Assembly (NCBI RefSeq): GCF_949628265.1
Contig: NC_088790.1
Span: 6,452,545 to 6,516,544 of the forward strand
Source of the DNA: Cloeon dipterum
Taxonomy: Eukaryota > Arthropoda > Insecta > Ephemeroptera > Baetidae
Reading direction: 5' to 3'
DNA: 64,000 bases
The translations under genes and the position numbers were made by a program. The stretch's first letter is position 1; every line of letters begins with the position of its first letter. Below the pieces are notes generated by a model that worked only from the letters and a program-made list of their open reading frames with translations, was not told where the DNA came from and did no database searches. Positions 45,803 through 58,400 of this stretch are shown here, piece after piece.

Positions 45803-48474
45803 ATCTGTTACAGAACACTATAAGGGCTAACGCAACTGGTGAATTAAAGATGATTTTTTTAATTTAATAAATGCTATATTTAAAATGTCAGTTTAGAGTT
45901 AGACATAGAACGACGTATTCAAAAGGTATCTGTAAATATTTCACATGATTCAGTAAAATTATTTTGAATTTGCGGATTGGCCTAAATTTTTAAATCAATG
46001 CAGCACACCCCTATTTAAGGTGTAAAAAGCTTAAATTGACAAATCTAATTTTTGACAAAATGTAAGCCTGCAATGTTCTTTTTGTGCAATAGCACAAACC
46101 GCAGGCCAAAATACTGCTATCTTATAACGAGCTGTTTCAAAATATATATCCTCTCTGCAATCGCAATCATTTGAAAGGTTTGAGTCTACATATTTTTATT
46201 TGATTTATTACATCTCAGCATATCTGAAACTCGAGCCCTTTGAGTATTAATTAAAATACCTCTCATTTAGATATTTTTTCGTTCTTGACTTGAAGCTTAT
46301 GGACATGTTCTGAGGTGTCTATAAACAACTTTCAAAGATCAAAATTCCGATTGCGGAGAGACTCGATTGGCTCCAAACATTTTGCCCAAGAGAGATGTAG
46401 GTGTGTCGATATATATAGTGGACAAGGAAAAAAAGAGACGCAGCTCGCAAATTTGTGTTCAGTGGCGTGGAATAACAACCCGATCACGACAATCGCGCTG
46501 GCTGCCCGGGTTTTTATACACCGGGCCCTCAAATTATGAGCTTTTCACGCGCTGACAGCCGAAGATCTCCGCTTGCAGGTGAGTAATTTGAGCTTGACTT
46601 TTTAAAAGAATTAACCCTAAATGAAAGCAATTGAACGATAACGTTTTTATTCCACGCAGACGCGCGCATTTCAGACTGAAAGTATGTTAAATGCACGAAC
46701 GAGTTATTGCCAGCCGCCGAGTAAATGATCTGTGGCGCAGAGCAAAAAGCAGTGATGTGCGCGCGACAAAAGAGGCAGGCTTTTAAAACTCTTTATAGGA
46801 AAGGAAAACTTCTCAAGGGAGTGCTGTTTTATCTATACTTAGGCCCTTCCACCTGAGTGACGAGTTGATCTCCGAATCACGTAGCTGCCGCGACACTTAG
46901 ACAACTTGTTTTTTGATATTTTTGTTTGGAAAACGTTGTGTAAGCAGACAGTCAGCATAGAGGCGGATGTGCTAGCGCCGAAAATTGCTTTGATCTGACG
47001 AGTAAATGATTATAGAACAGTAAAATCCGTTGTAACAGCAAGGAAACTTTGCGAAAATTGGCGATGAATCCAATAACAAATAATACATACAACAATAATA
47101 TAATTGTCTCATAAGCGGGATACCTTTAATAACGCAGTCATACCAAAAATTATTTGTTAAAAAAATGATTGTAATGTTTTTGTAGATTAATTTTTTTTTA
47201 ATATTCTATTGATTCAAATTGTGCAATATTTGTGTTACATTAATAAATACAGTTCAATTTTGTTTGCATAATTTAGTTCATACTGCTGTTCCATGCTTGA
47301 TTTGCAAAAAATCACGGTATATTCTTGATTTGCACGGGTATAAATTTATCTCGCGGGTTGAGACCGATTTTGTGTTGGTATAAAAAGAGAGTGACATCAA
47401 GCGCAGCTTCCATTCAAGGATTCAGGTAGAGATGCTCTCTGCGCGGCGGCGGCGGCGACTGCTGGCTGTTCTCTCAGTATGCTGAGCGACCAGCGCAAGA
47501 GAAACAAGCACAGAAATATGATGAATTGCTTCCTGTCAAAGGACGCGCACAATCTAAAATGTATGAGGGCAACTAGCTCAAAAATTAAAAATAAACTTCT
47601 GACTACTAAACGCCAGCAGAAGCGCTATAACTTTATAGGTCTAATAATCAGATTGAAAAAACAAAAACACCATAAAAATATACTTTGTATATAATCTCTT
47701 CATCTACATTCAAATAACTGCAAATAATTATATTATTATAAACAAATATTGAAAAAAAACTCGCCATCAACTAACTTTTCCTGTTTTAACTTTAGCTCAC
47801 CGCATAATCGTTTCAATAAATATTTATTATTATTATACCAATTAGTATGCAAAACTGCAAGAAACACATTAACTATATAAGCGGAAAAAAGAAAAAATAT
47901 GACATCTATTTAATTGATTTAATTAAATATTTGTTATTGAAATATTAAGCAATTTTATCTCAAACTGTGGAATGAATTTTGTTTAATTTTGTTTTGGAGG
48001 GAATATATAGTACTGTTAAGGCTGCGGGTCTGAAAAACAGCTTGTCCAGTGTATACGAGAGCGTGAGTGTGTGCGTACTTTTATTTTTTCCTTTCAAAAT
48101 TTCGCCAATATTAGCCATCTATCGAAGATGCCACTCAAGCAATGTCGTTACATAAAATAATAAGTCAATATTTCATTACTACATACAAGCTTCTTATCCA
48201 AGCATAGCTAAAAGCTATTTAATAATTTAAATTTCACAAGATTACATTTGAGGACTGCTTTTTTGGATTTTTTTAAACATAGTTTTGATATGTTCTTACA
48301 GATTTAGAGCAAAAATGATTTATGCGGTTGTTAATTTGGAGAATGAATTGTTATACACGTAATATGAAAAAATAATTTTCGTGAATTTTTCATCATTTTT
48401 TTAAAATCTTTAGTACGGAAGGACCCTTAGCCTGTTTGAATTCAATTTATTTGAAGTATTTATTTTTTGCTCTT

Positions 48475-48575
48475 TTTATCCCAGCCCGTTGAGCAATTTG
48501 AGCATTTCGAGTCACTAAACTAACCACTTTTTGCCATCTCTGACATTACCCAGCCAGTATTAAGCTAAGATAGAA
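48475..48575 (-). repeat. Dispersed repeat L1f, partial copy
   Basis: About 100 bp match the middle of the full copy at 53750-54180, in inverse orientation (agcccgttgagcaatttgag, then ttgccatctctgacatt). Both ends are missing. Confidence 0.7.
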
Positions 48576-50160
48576 TTTAGCTGATATTTGGAGAATTTGG
48601 GTTTCTTGCCCTTTAACAAGAATGGCATCCCACATTTATTTTTATGCTGCATCCCTTATTAAGGAAAAGCTTATAATATTCTCACTATCTCGCTTTTGCA
48701 GTGAAGCCGCACTAATAGTGCACAAATCAATAGTTATGATCGTGTATAAACCAGAGAGAAGCATTAAAGGCAAACGTTCAATAAGAATTTTTTTAGATAT
48801 TGCTGCTGTGGATATATATTTCAAAATATTTCCCAAGCATTAATAATTGAAAGTGGATGGTAGACGTCCTAAATTCAGCCAAGATAATGATTTGACGCTT
48901 TTGAAAGGCAAAACATTAAAACATCTAACAGGCTATAGGCATGTCCCACCTTAAACACGGATTTGGTGTTTGCCATTCGCTAGTGTTTTGTCATAATTTT
49001 GGTTAACGTGGGTCCATACGCGGCTGATTATTAGTTAAAGAGACAGGACCAGCACCTGTCAAGATGATGAAAAGTGAACCCTTTGCTGCAACTTATCCAA
49101 GGGAAATAACGATTTTATATATATACACACGAAGCATATATTTCGGTGCGGGTCGGGTGTGCTCTATAATGCGCGCGTGTTCCCATGGCACAGTTTTAAT
49201 GAGCATTTTATACACTCGGGCCGGGCCGAGAGCAGCGAACACACACCAATCAGATAAAAGTTCGACTCCGTGGGCCAATTTATTGAATTAGCTTGGTGAT
49301 GGACACGAGATAGACATCGACACACTTGGGCGACATATTTTATTATTTATATATTTTGCCTGGTGACACTCTCTCTGCTCTCTTCTTTCCTCTCCCTGGT
49401 CCTTGTCGCCTCGCCTTGTTAAAAATCTTGGACGGCGTTGCGATGTTGCTCTCTCGCGCCGGTCGGGTCGCTCCTTCTGCGCTCTGCACGTTTAATACTC
49501 TTTATTTTTTATCTCTTGCCATGGCAAGACACTCAAGCTTTGACAACACAATTCAGTTTTCAAGTGCCAATCACTTTTCTACGAATGATATAATGGGCTA
49601 TTTTATTGAGTGTTTCGGAGCTCCTCCACTATTTTGAATCAAATGTTGCCAAAAAAATATACCTGATGGACGCTCTAGAAGGTTAAAAATTGATTTATTA
49701 GCAAATTTCTTTGAATTATAATTTTAAAGAAAATATAAATATTAAAAAATACCCTAGCAGGAAATTTATCCTTAGCAATAAAAATTTTCACAAAAATATG
49801 GAGCTTTTTCATGAAACTACACGATTTTCTTCACACAGAGGTCAAAAACGTGATCCACATGATTCTTTTGACATATTTGTGTGAAAAGTAAAATAAATTT
49901 GAGCTACACAAATCATAAAACTCGTGGGTTTGGCAAAAGCAGGGCGTGAGGATCTCAGTGGGGTTCCATTTGTACTATACAGACAATACATGCGTTTACT
50001 GGAATAGAAAATACGGCTGCAACGCTATTGTGATCATCCCTTGGCTAAAAAGGGGGTTGCTGAAAAATACGCAATTGTTCGACTCTGAGGCGTATAAATT
50101 TGGGGTTCTTAGGCTATATATGGGAGGCGTTTTCTCCCCTTTCCAGCGGAATAATAGGGA

Positions 50161-50345
50161 CAAATGACCGGTGTTTCCATAAAAGACCTTGGTGCGGGGT
50201 GGCGAAATAATGGGTCACAAATTGGGCCCAAGCTCTGCCGCCACTCGGGCCCCACGTTATTCGCTAGGCGGTGCATTATTGGGACCCGGTGGGCTCATAG
50301 CGCACGGGATGCGTTGAGCAGAGGTTCAAAAAGTAGAACGATAAG
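50161..50345 (+). repeat. Dispersed repeat L1f, 5'-truncated copy
   Basis: Starts at the internal motif ggtgtttccataaaagacct and runs through attgggacccggtgggctca to gcagaggttcaaaaag. This is the same 3' end as the copy at 57991-58392. Sequence at 50376-50460 resembles the downstream part of the copy at 56190-56475. Confidence 0.7.
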
Positions 50346-51995
50346 TAGCTGCTTAAATTAAATTGTAGAGGAAAACTATTTAACTCTCTCGCGTTCTCGT
50401 CGTATATTGGCCAGCGGCTGTATCGGCCCCTTAAGCCTTATCAGCAGCAGGGTTTTATCTAAAACAAAATCTAAAAACTATACAGGATTAACTGCCTTCA
50501 CCAGCCTTTAAAAATTTCCGACTGTCATTCAGGGTTTACCGTTTTTTCAATGCTAAAAAAATGCATCACTGTTATTTCTGAGCAAAAAAACTACATTCCA
50601 ATCTGCAATTTCCCGAAATAGACATATTTTGTGTTAATTAATACAGCCAAGTATAAAATATTCCATAAAATTTTCAAAACTATGGCACCAGAATTACTAT
50701 TTTAAACTCTTTTATTGGCATGTAACTTTAAATATTGACGAGATGAGTTACTATATAATGATACGAATTTTTAGGAAAAATATGCAAGATCCTCCTTGTA
50801 AAATCCCCTACCGTCATTGCTGATTGTGCTGACCACGATAAAAAGATAGCAATTAGTGAGACACTCTTTGTGACTAAACTCACACTTTCAAAAATTCACC
50901 AGCTCAAAAATTGTAGATTTATTGATTCTGAAGGAACTTAAGATTATTAATATATTTTGAATTTTGCTTCGAGTAGCCATCCATATTATGATAACGAGTT
51001 TTTTGGAAACCTGGCCGAACCGGCTGTATATAGTCAGCCCATGAGACGACTACCGAATTGATTATCGAGATGGTAGAGGATTGGAATTTTGTTTACTGTT
51101 CTGACGGATCTGAGCGTTACGGTACGACACTCCAAATGATGATCAGCTCCAAATTGAACATTAATTTTTGTTAAGTATGTTGTATACTGAACTAACACAC
51201 ACATATTTTTTCATTTGCTGAAACTTTATTTATAATTAAATGGACGAATCTTCTGTTTTTTATTGATGTATATTTTACTCAAATTAAAAGTTAATTTTAT
51301 CAAATATTTATTTAAATCACAACGTTTGATTCATCATAATCATACCAACGAGTGAGAATATGTTCTTCATGATATTATGGCATCCCACCTATTTGTAACA
51401 AAGATCCTTACAGAAAAGAGCATCATATCTGAACTATAGATTTCTCTGTTGCAAGTTATCATTGGTTTTAATGTACGCAACCTTTCATAATATAATAGTT
51501 TTGTAATTGTTTAAGTTGATACTTCTGAAGATATAATATATATTTTTTAAATCAAATTAATCAATATCTACAATGAGCTGATAAATTGTTATATAATACC
51601 AACTATGATATAAATCTCAAATAACGTGCACTAAAAATCGCAGAAAAATTAATTATATAATAGCGAGAACGACTTTGGTCAATTTTGACCATTTTAGTTT
51701 TCTGATAAAATTAGACAATTAAATTGAAAAATAATACAGCCAATTTATTATTAGGAAGATATTTGGATTGAAACGCGCTATTAGCCGAAAAATGCATTAA
51801 GCGAGGGAAATCGAGACGTGGAAGACGCTCGGTGGCAGCTGAGACATGCAGCAGCGCGGTCCTTGATCGATGCGTGTGTGGCGGGGTTGCGTGCTGGGGG
51901 CCGGCGGAAGGCGGGTATGGTCCCGCCCCACGTCACGTGGTGCGGCAGCGGCCGTCGCGGTGGCCGCTGGCAGGGCAGTGCGCCGCGGACCGGCC

Positions 51996-52004
51996 ATGGA
52001 CTAG
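51996..52004 (+). promoter_or_regulatory. Minimal upstream ORF (Met-Asp-stop) before labial
   Basis: gccATGGACTAG: an ATG in optimal Kozak context (purine-free but GCC at -3 to -1, G at +4) followed by one codon and a stop, ending eight bases before the labial ATG at 52012. In this family of start-stop-like elements, scanning ribosomes terminate just before the main start. A repressive role is inferred. It matters only if the transcript start lies upstream of 51996. Confidence 0.55.
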
Positions 52005-52011
52005 CAGCGAG

Positions 52012-52471
52012 ATGATGTATGGTATGGTCTCCGACTACTCAAGCTACGAGGGCACTCAGCAGCCCCCGCAGTTTTTCCCGCAACCAGCCCCGCAGCAGCA
52101 CCAGGCGCCGTACCAGGAAAATTTCTACTATTCGACGGCGGCTGCGGCCCCCGCGGAGACCGCAGCCGCCGAGTGTAACATTATCACGACCGAAACCGGG
52201 CTCAGCTACACAAACCTCGACTGCTATGCGACGGGTGGACAGGGCGGCCACCCCGGAAGCCACCACCATCACAACCAGTACTACCCTGCAGATTACTACC
52301 CGACGACCGAGTACTACACCCAGCAGCAGCACCACCAGACGCAGCAGCCGCAGCCTCCTGAGTACCAGCAACGTCAGCTTCATCACAATCACCTGCAACA
52401 GAACCATAGTCAACAAGCCGCCGTGCCCACCTATAAGTGGATGCAAGTCAAGAGAAATGTTCCTAAGCCAG
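52012..52471 (+). CDS. lab: labial exon 1 (activation region and hexapeptide)
   Basis: Encodes residues 1-153. It starts [14 protein letters not shown] and includes Gln/Tyr/His-rich tracts such as [14 protein letters not shown]. It ends at VPKP with donor CCAG/GTTAGT. The TYKWMQ motif lies about 12 residues before the splice. The frame stays open upstream to about 51832, but that part does not resemble Labial, so translation is set at the MM pair. Confidence 0.95.
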
Positions 52472-55400
52472 GTTAGTTCAAATGTTTTGTTCCATTGGGG
52501 ATTAAATTATTATGGCAGTTAATTTTTGCTAGATATAACATCAGCCGAAAAATTTAGCGTCTAAAACCGTGCAGGAAAATCGAAAACTGTAAAAACTAAA
52601 ACTGGACACGTGGGGTTTTCCAGCAAAATTCAGCTTTGATTTTCAAGTTACTTCTGTCAAACAACAAATACATTTATGCTTGCCCCGCAATTTTCATTTT
52701 TATAATATAATTAGGTCGGAATAGGTAAAAAGCTCTGACAATGGTAACTATAATGCTAAAGAGGTTATTTTCAATTTTTCCAAATGGTTCTTTCACAAGT
52801 GCAAATGTGAAACAAAACTGAACTGATCTTTAAAATTGCGCGTTGTAATAACTTGACTGTAATTTTTGTGATTTTTCTAACTGACTCCTTATATTTAAAA
52901 CTATACCTTAAATCTTAAATTAAACAAATTGATCATTATTTTTGTTACTGAACAAAAGGTTTATTTTTCAGCATTCTATGTACAAACAATTTAAAAAAAA
53001 TTAAATGCCAGTCACAAATTTTTCACTATAATGATGACTTACACGCAGAAGTCAAACTTAATACAAAACTTACTGAAAATTGCAAACTTTATGGCTAAAT
53101 AGATTTTAAATTGGGTCTGAAATCCTATGAAAGAATCAAGCAACAGGCATCAAGCAAAACTTTCACGCGCAATAAAAGAGCTTGAGATTTGACAAATAGC
53201 GCGGCTGTCTCCAAGTCCTCTTTGCTTATCCCTGATCCCTTAATCCGCTCTTATCCGCCGAGAATAAACAGACGAGGCATGCATAAGGGGGACGCGGAGC
53301 GATGCAGCTTCTGATATAGATAGCATTTTACATACGAAATTAGCTCTCGGTATATTCAAGAGCGGAGCGATTAAATGCAAATTGCTTAATTGGGTGTTGC
53401 GTGTGCGCGTGGAGGCGCACACCCAATTAACCCTTTTGTGTGGCTGCGGTGAAGTGAAAGCTCTAAAGAGTGAGAGTGCGGAATAGCGGATCAAATTCAG
53501 TACCCATCAGTCTCCATCGCACACCTGACATCTAAAATTCTAAAATAAAGTAATACCTTTTGTACCTGTCGGTCAGGTCTCTGGGGGTGAATGTTTGTTT
53601 ACACTGACCTCATACCAAATATTATTCTTTTTTAGTTTGGTTTCGTTCCAGCGATTCCCACGAACACAAATGGTTCGAGTTGTATAGCTGCAGCTCTCCT
53701 GGGTTTAAACTTCCGCCGCTTCTCAGTCCACAACAAGCCGAAATACCAGCCCGTTGGCTCGCATTGTTAAGGCACTCTCAGGAGTGTCAATAAGCAATGT
53801 GAGGTATTTGAGCTGTTCGGAGATCTAATACTGGCTACCCAATGTCAGAGATGGCAAAAAGTGGTTAGTTTAGTGACACCGAATTGCTCAAATTGCTCAA
53901 CGGGCTGGGAGGCGCACCGGCGCCGACTCGCTACTTGCTGGTTTGCACCTTTCCAGCATGCGTGATTTGGCTTCACGAGACAAATGTCTAGCGTTTCAAT
54001 GCAGTCCTCGGTGCGGAGGCAAGTGGCCCTTCAGTGGGCTGGGTCCCTGTGCGGCTTGGTGCGCCCATGTTATCCGTTCGCGGTGTTATTGGGACCCGGG
54101 TTTCAGCATTCGTGCTAGTACAGTGCGCGCACTTCCCGGTCCTCCCGTCCTCGGACAGGGATAAAAAGAGCAAAAAAAAAACAATGAAATATTTTGATTA
54201 TTAGTTACTTTTAGCCTTATGCTCTTCTATTTTTGTAAATATTTCAAGAATGCCATACCGTGTGAAATATTTCGCATTGGAATTTCGAGTTATTTTCTCA
54301 GCCCATGAGAAAATAACATATCAGTGAGAGGCTGAGTTAGTGTCAACTTCTTTGTGACAGAAATTTCTGGATCCAGCAACAACGCCAAAGCAAGCAAAGG
54401 TATATTTTGCTTTTGCATTATGAAAAGTTTAACACAGTCATTTGGATTGGGTTATATGCTTCACTGAGATAAGATTGCGAAGTATTGAGACGCATGCCAA
54501 TCTTAATTGAGTGTTAAGCAATAATTTTCTCGTGTTCCACTCTATATTAACCAGATATTGTGGTAGATTAATGGGAGATTATCGCTTGCGTGCTACTGAA
54601 TTTGGCTTGAGAGATAACATGAGGCGACCGTTGAAAGTGACATCAGCACCAAATCTTGCTCCAAATTTGTGTAAACATATCATGAGATGAGAAGAAAAGT
54701 GCTCCTTGTCTTGTCACTTTTATCATTCCAATAATTATGCCTTAATTATTTGCAAATAAAGTGCTTAAAATGATAGGAAATGGTGTGATAAAAAATCCAG
54801 ACACAGCATTGCTTTCCTCATTAAATAGGCAAAATGATTTAATCTCATTTTCTCAAACAGAAGTGACCCACAAATAAACAGCCAGTATCAATCAATTTAA
54901 AAACTGCTGAGATCATTCATAACTTTCGGCACCATGAGCGATACGCTTTTTGGATGATCAAAAGCAGTAAAGGCGTTGAAAATTGGTTATATTACACGGA
55001 TGATGCAGCCAAAAAAGCGACGGCTTCCACGCACATTTTTATCTTATCTGCCAGCAGGCAGGAATATAATAAATAAAATAAGTTTGTTGTGTGCTACAAT
55101 ATTGAATGTTTAACTGAGGATTACTCGACCCTAATCCCAGACAAAGATCGTGCGCTGTAAATCATCCCGTGTGTGCCTGATAGATTTATCACAGCGCCTC
55201 AAATTTTGTGTGCTTTTGGCATAGAGGATTTGGAGACCATCAGCGCTTGTCACGTCAAAAGTGATCAGAATTTTGATCAGTGATAGTAAAATTTTCATTT
55301 TAACCTTCAAAACGCGTCCGACTGACTAATTTTCAATGAACTCTTAACTTTTGATCTCCGCATGTGAATTGAAAAAAAAAATACTTTTATAAATAATGTT

Positions 55401-58400
55401 GGTGCAATCGCTGATAATTTTTGTGTCGAAATAAGTTTCCACACATGATTTGTATTCAAACGCTGCCTGAGCCCATCCCTGTGAAAGTACATAATATAGC
55501 CTAGAGCAGCATATAATAGGGGAATCAATTTCGGCTTGGTTCACGGGCGATAATCTAATGTGCCGTGGGCGCCGCCGCCGCATTAAAAAGGATAGGCGCA
55601 TCATTTGATATTTATGCTGTTTGCTCTTCGTGGTTTCGAATTTCCATGACGCAATCCACACGCAATCGACCCGACCAATTTTCATTTTGGTCCTCTCTAT
55701 ACCGCACATCGTGCCCTAGCCGACAGCGCAGCAACCGCGCCGAGCCAGAGTTTGTCAGAGTGCATATTTGCCCTGTGCAAATATTTTGATGAGCGCCCGC
55801 TTTTCGGCTTGATGGACCCGACAGGAAAACAAGTGAAAACTCTCTATGCGTGAAGTGAAGTGCTCCGCACAATATAATATGATGAACAAGAAAATCAATG
55901 ATAAAAAATGAGGGATGAATGCAACGCCACTTTCAGGCGATACCGTTTTTTGACTCTTTGGTTGCGGTTGATTTCATAAGATAAATCTCAACAAGGCTCT
56001 GAAAATTAAATTTACTAAAATGCTTATATAAAATATCATATGGAAGCATAAAATTGTTCTCGCACCGCGTTTTCACTCTTGGAATGCGTTAGTAAATGTG
56101 TCCTAAAATTTAAGGAAAACTAAATGGCCCTATTCTGTGTCGAAAATTAACTCTGGTCAGTTAACTAATAAGGAAAATCCCCGTTGGTTGTCAATCTCAG
56201 AAGTGTCAAAGCAGCGGGGTGTATTTGAGCACTTGCGGGATTTTATACAAGCTGCCTAATGTCAGAGATGACAAAAGGTGGTGATTAAAGATACTCGAAT
56301 AGCTCAGCGGGCTATGGGAGGTTGACTGGCGCCTATAATCGCAACATGCTGGTTTTCGCACCTTTTTAGAGGCTTATTTACTGACAAATAACTGGCTTTT
56401 CAATAAAAGACCTGACTTTGGGGAGGCAAAAAGATTAAATATCGCGTTCTCGTTAGTTACAGAGGCTGTTTCGGGGCCGCAAGCCTCATTAAAAGTACTC
56501 TTGCTCCAAAAATATAATGAAAAAAATCATTAGCTGATAAAAATTCTGAATAAGTTATCCTCAAAAAAGTCCAGCTTTAATTATTTCTGAGAAAAATCGA
56601 AAAGGATGCGAGTGACAAAATCATGCCAACCCCGCCACTTGCCCTCCATATGTGATTATAAAAATTCAGCAGCTCAAAAAAATATCCATTGTAAATTTAA
56701 ATATTAAACCTATGTGTGCATTTCTTTCTTTGTCATATTTAAAAAGTATAAATGTGGTGTGACACTCTTTGGCCTGTTACTGACCTTAGAGGCGCCAGTA
56801 TCGACAAGTCAAGAGCACCGTATAATTTACAGAATTGGCATTTCTATTGAAAGCGTAAGACGAGCACTGTTCAACTTTAACGTGGTTTTCGCGCCCTCAG
56901 CGCACGATTTGTCTGAACCAACCACTGACTGACGCGTACAACTGGCAGCCAAATGCACCCTCTCCCCCGAGTTATCGGAGAGGCTGCATTTGGGTTATCT
57001 CTGAGAAGGTTTCCCGACCTCTGTCGAGCAGCAACCCCTGTGCGCCAGCCAGTCCGAAAGCATTTATCTGATTGTGAGTTTATTTTGTCTATCTTCAAAG
57101 GGGGCTTTATGCAGGATAACAAATTTCTCCTTCACCAGAGTCGCGAAATATTTATCACCAGAAGGTCGCGAATTTAATTTTCTTTCGTCTAGGTCGCAAA
57201 TTTCTTCTTAATCAGATCGCATATGTTTTTCTTGCTAGGGGACCCTCCAAAATGCCACAATAAAATTATGCGACTGATGCAATAAAGTAAGTCATTATTT
57301 AATTTTTCCAAATGAATAATTTTACCAGAAAAAATATATGGGATTTGATAAATGTGTGCTGCAATTCATATCTTGATAAATGGTGAGAATAAACGTCCAC
57401 TATCACATTTTGGCTCTGTGTAAAATTTTGATAGATTTGGAAATAACTTACAAATTTAGGAAATTTCACAGATATTTTCTCTTGTTTTCGACAGCACAGA
57501 AAATTCCGCATATAATAGACCAATCTAAGCTCTTTAATCTTGGGAGCAATTTTGACACCTCTCCAACGAACCGCAAATTGTTGGTTTCAGCATTGAGTCG
57601 GCTTTGAGCTTTGCTGCCAGCGCGCGACAACTCAAATTACACATCACGAACCTTCACGGACTGTGGATTAATCATACTTTAATGCCCACCAGCGAATGCT
57701 CATTCTTTCCCTTACATGAACATAAATTTAGTTATAAATATGTGTGTTGGAGTTACTACTCTGCTTTTATGGAACACACACTATTGTGCTGCTGGAGTGT
57801 GCGTGTCCATGCCAAGTCGATAACTATCTCATAATGAGCCACTGTAATTCGCCTTTATGACGTGCCAAGCGTCTCATTATAATTATTGCCACTGCTCCCG
57901 TGTGCATCGCTGAATTAATTTGTTTTCTGTCTGTATTATTAGTCTGTCTTCTCCCTATAATCACAAAACATTTCGATTAGACCGGTGAAACTTTTTTTAA
58001 CCTCTGCTCAGCACATCCCGTGGGCTATGAGCTCACCGGGTCCCAATAACACTGTCGAGCGGATAACATGGGGCCCGAGTGGCCGCAGAGGAGCTTGGGC
58101 CCAATGTAGCAATCTTTTCGCCTCCCCGCTCCGAGGTCTTTGATTGAAACACCAGACATTTGTCAATAAAGCCGCTAGGAGGTGCGAAAACCAGCAAGTG
58201 GCGAGTCGGCGCCGGTGCGCCTCCCGGCTCTTTGTGTTATTTAAGCATTTCGAATCACTAAATTAAACAATTTTGCCATTTTTGACATTGGATAGTCAGT
58301 ATTAGACCCCCGCCGAACTGCTGAAATATTTCCCGTATTGCTTTGACACTCCTGACAATGAAAATGCCTTAACAATGCGAGTCGACGGATTGGTTCAAAT

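Noticed and set aside
46504..46526. GCCCGG/CCGGGC hairpin
   Set aside because: Six-base stem with an 11-base loop; too short to distinguish from chance, and no microRNA-like precursor structure was evident.
47479..47694. 71-codon Lys/Arg-rich frame after a TATA-like box
   Set aside because: Composition follows the A-rich DNA; no homology. The TATA-like box is kept only as a weak regulatory candidate.
53943..54164. Short frame sharing peptide sequence with 61468-61710
   Set aside because: Similarity is explained by the two near-identical repeat copies; there is no sign of a conserved protein.
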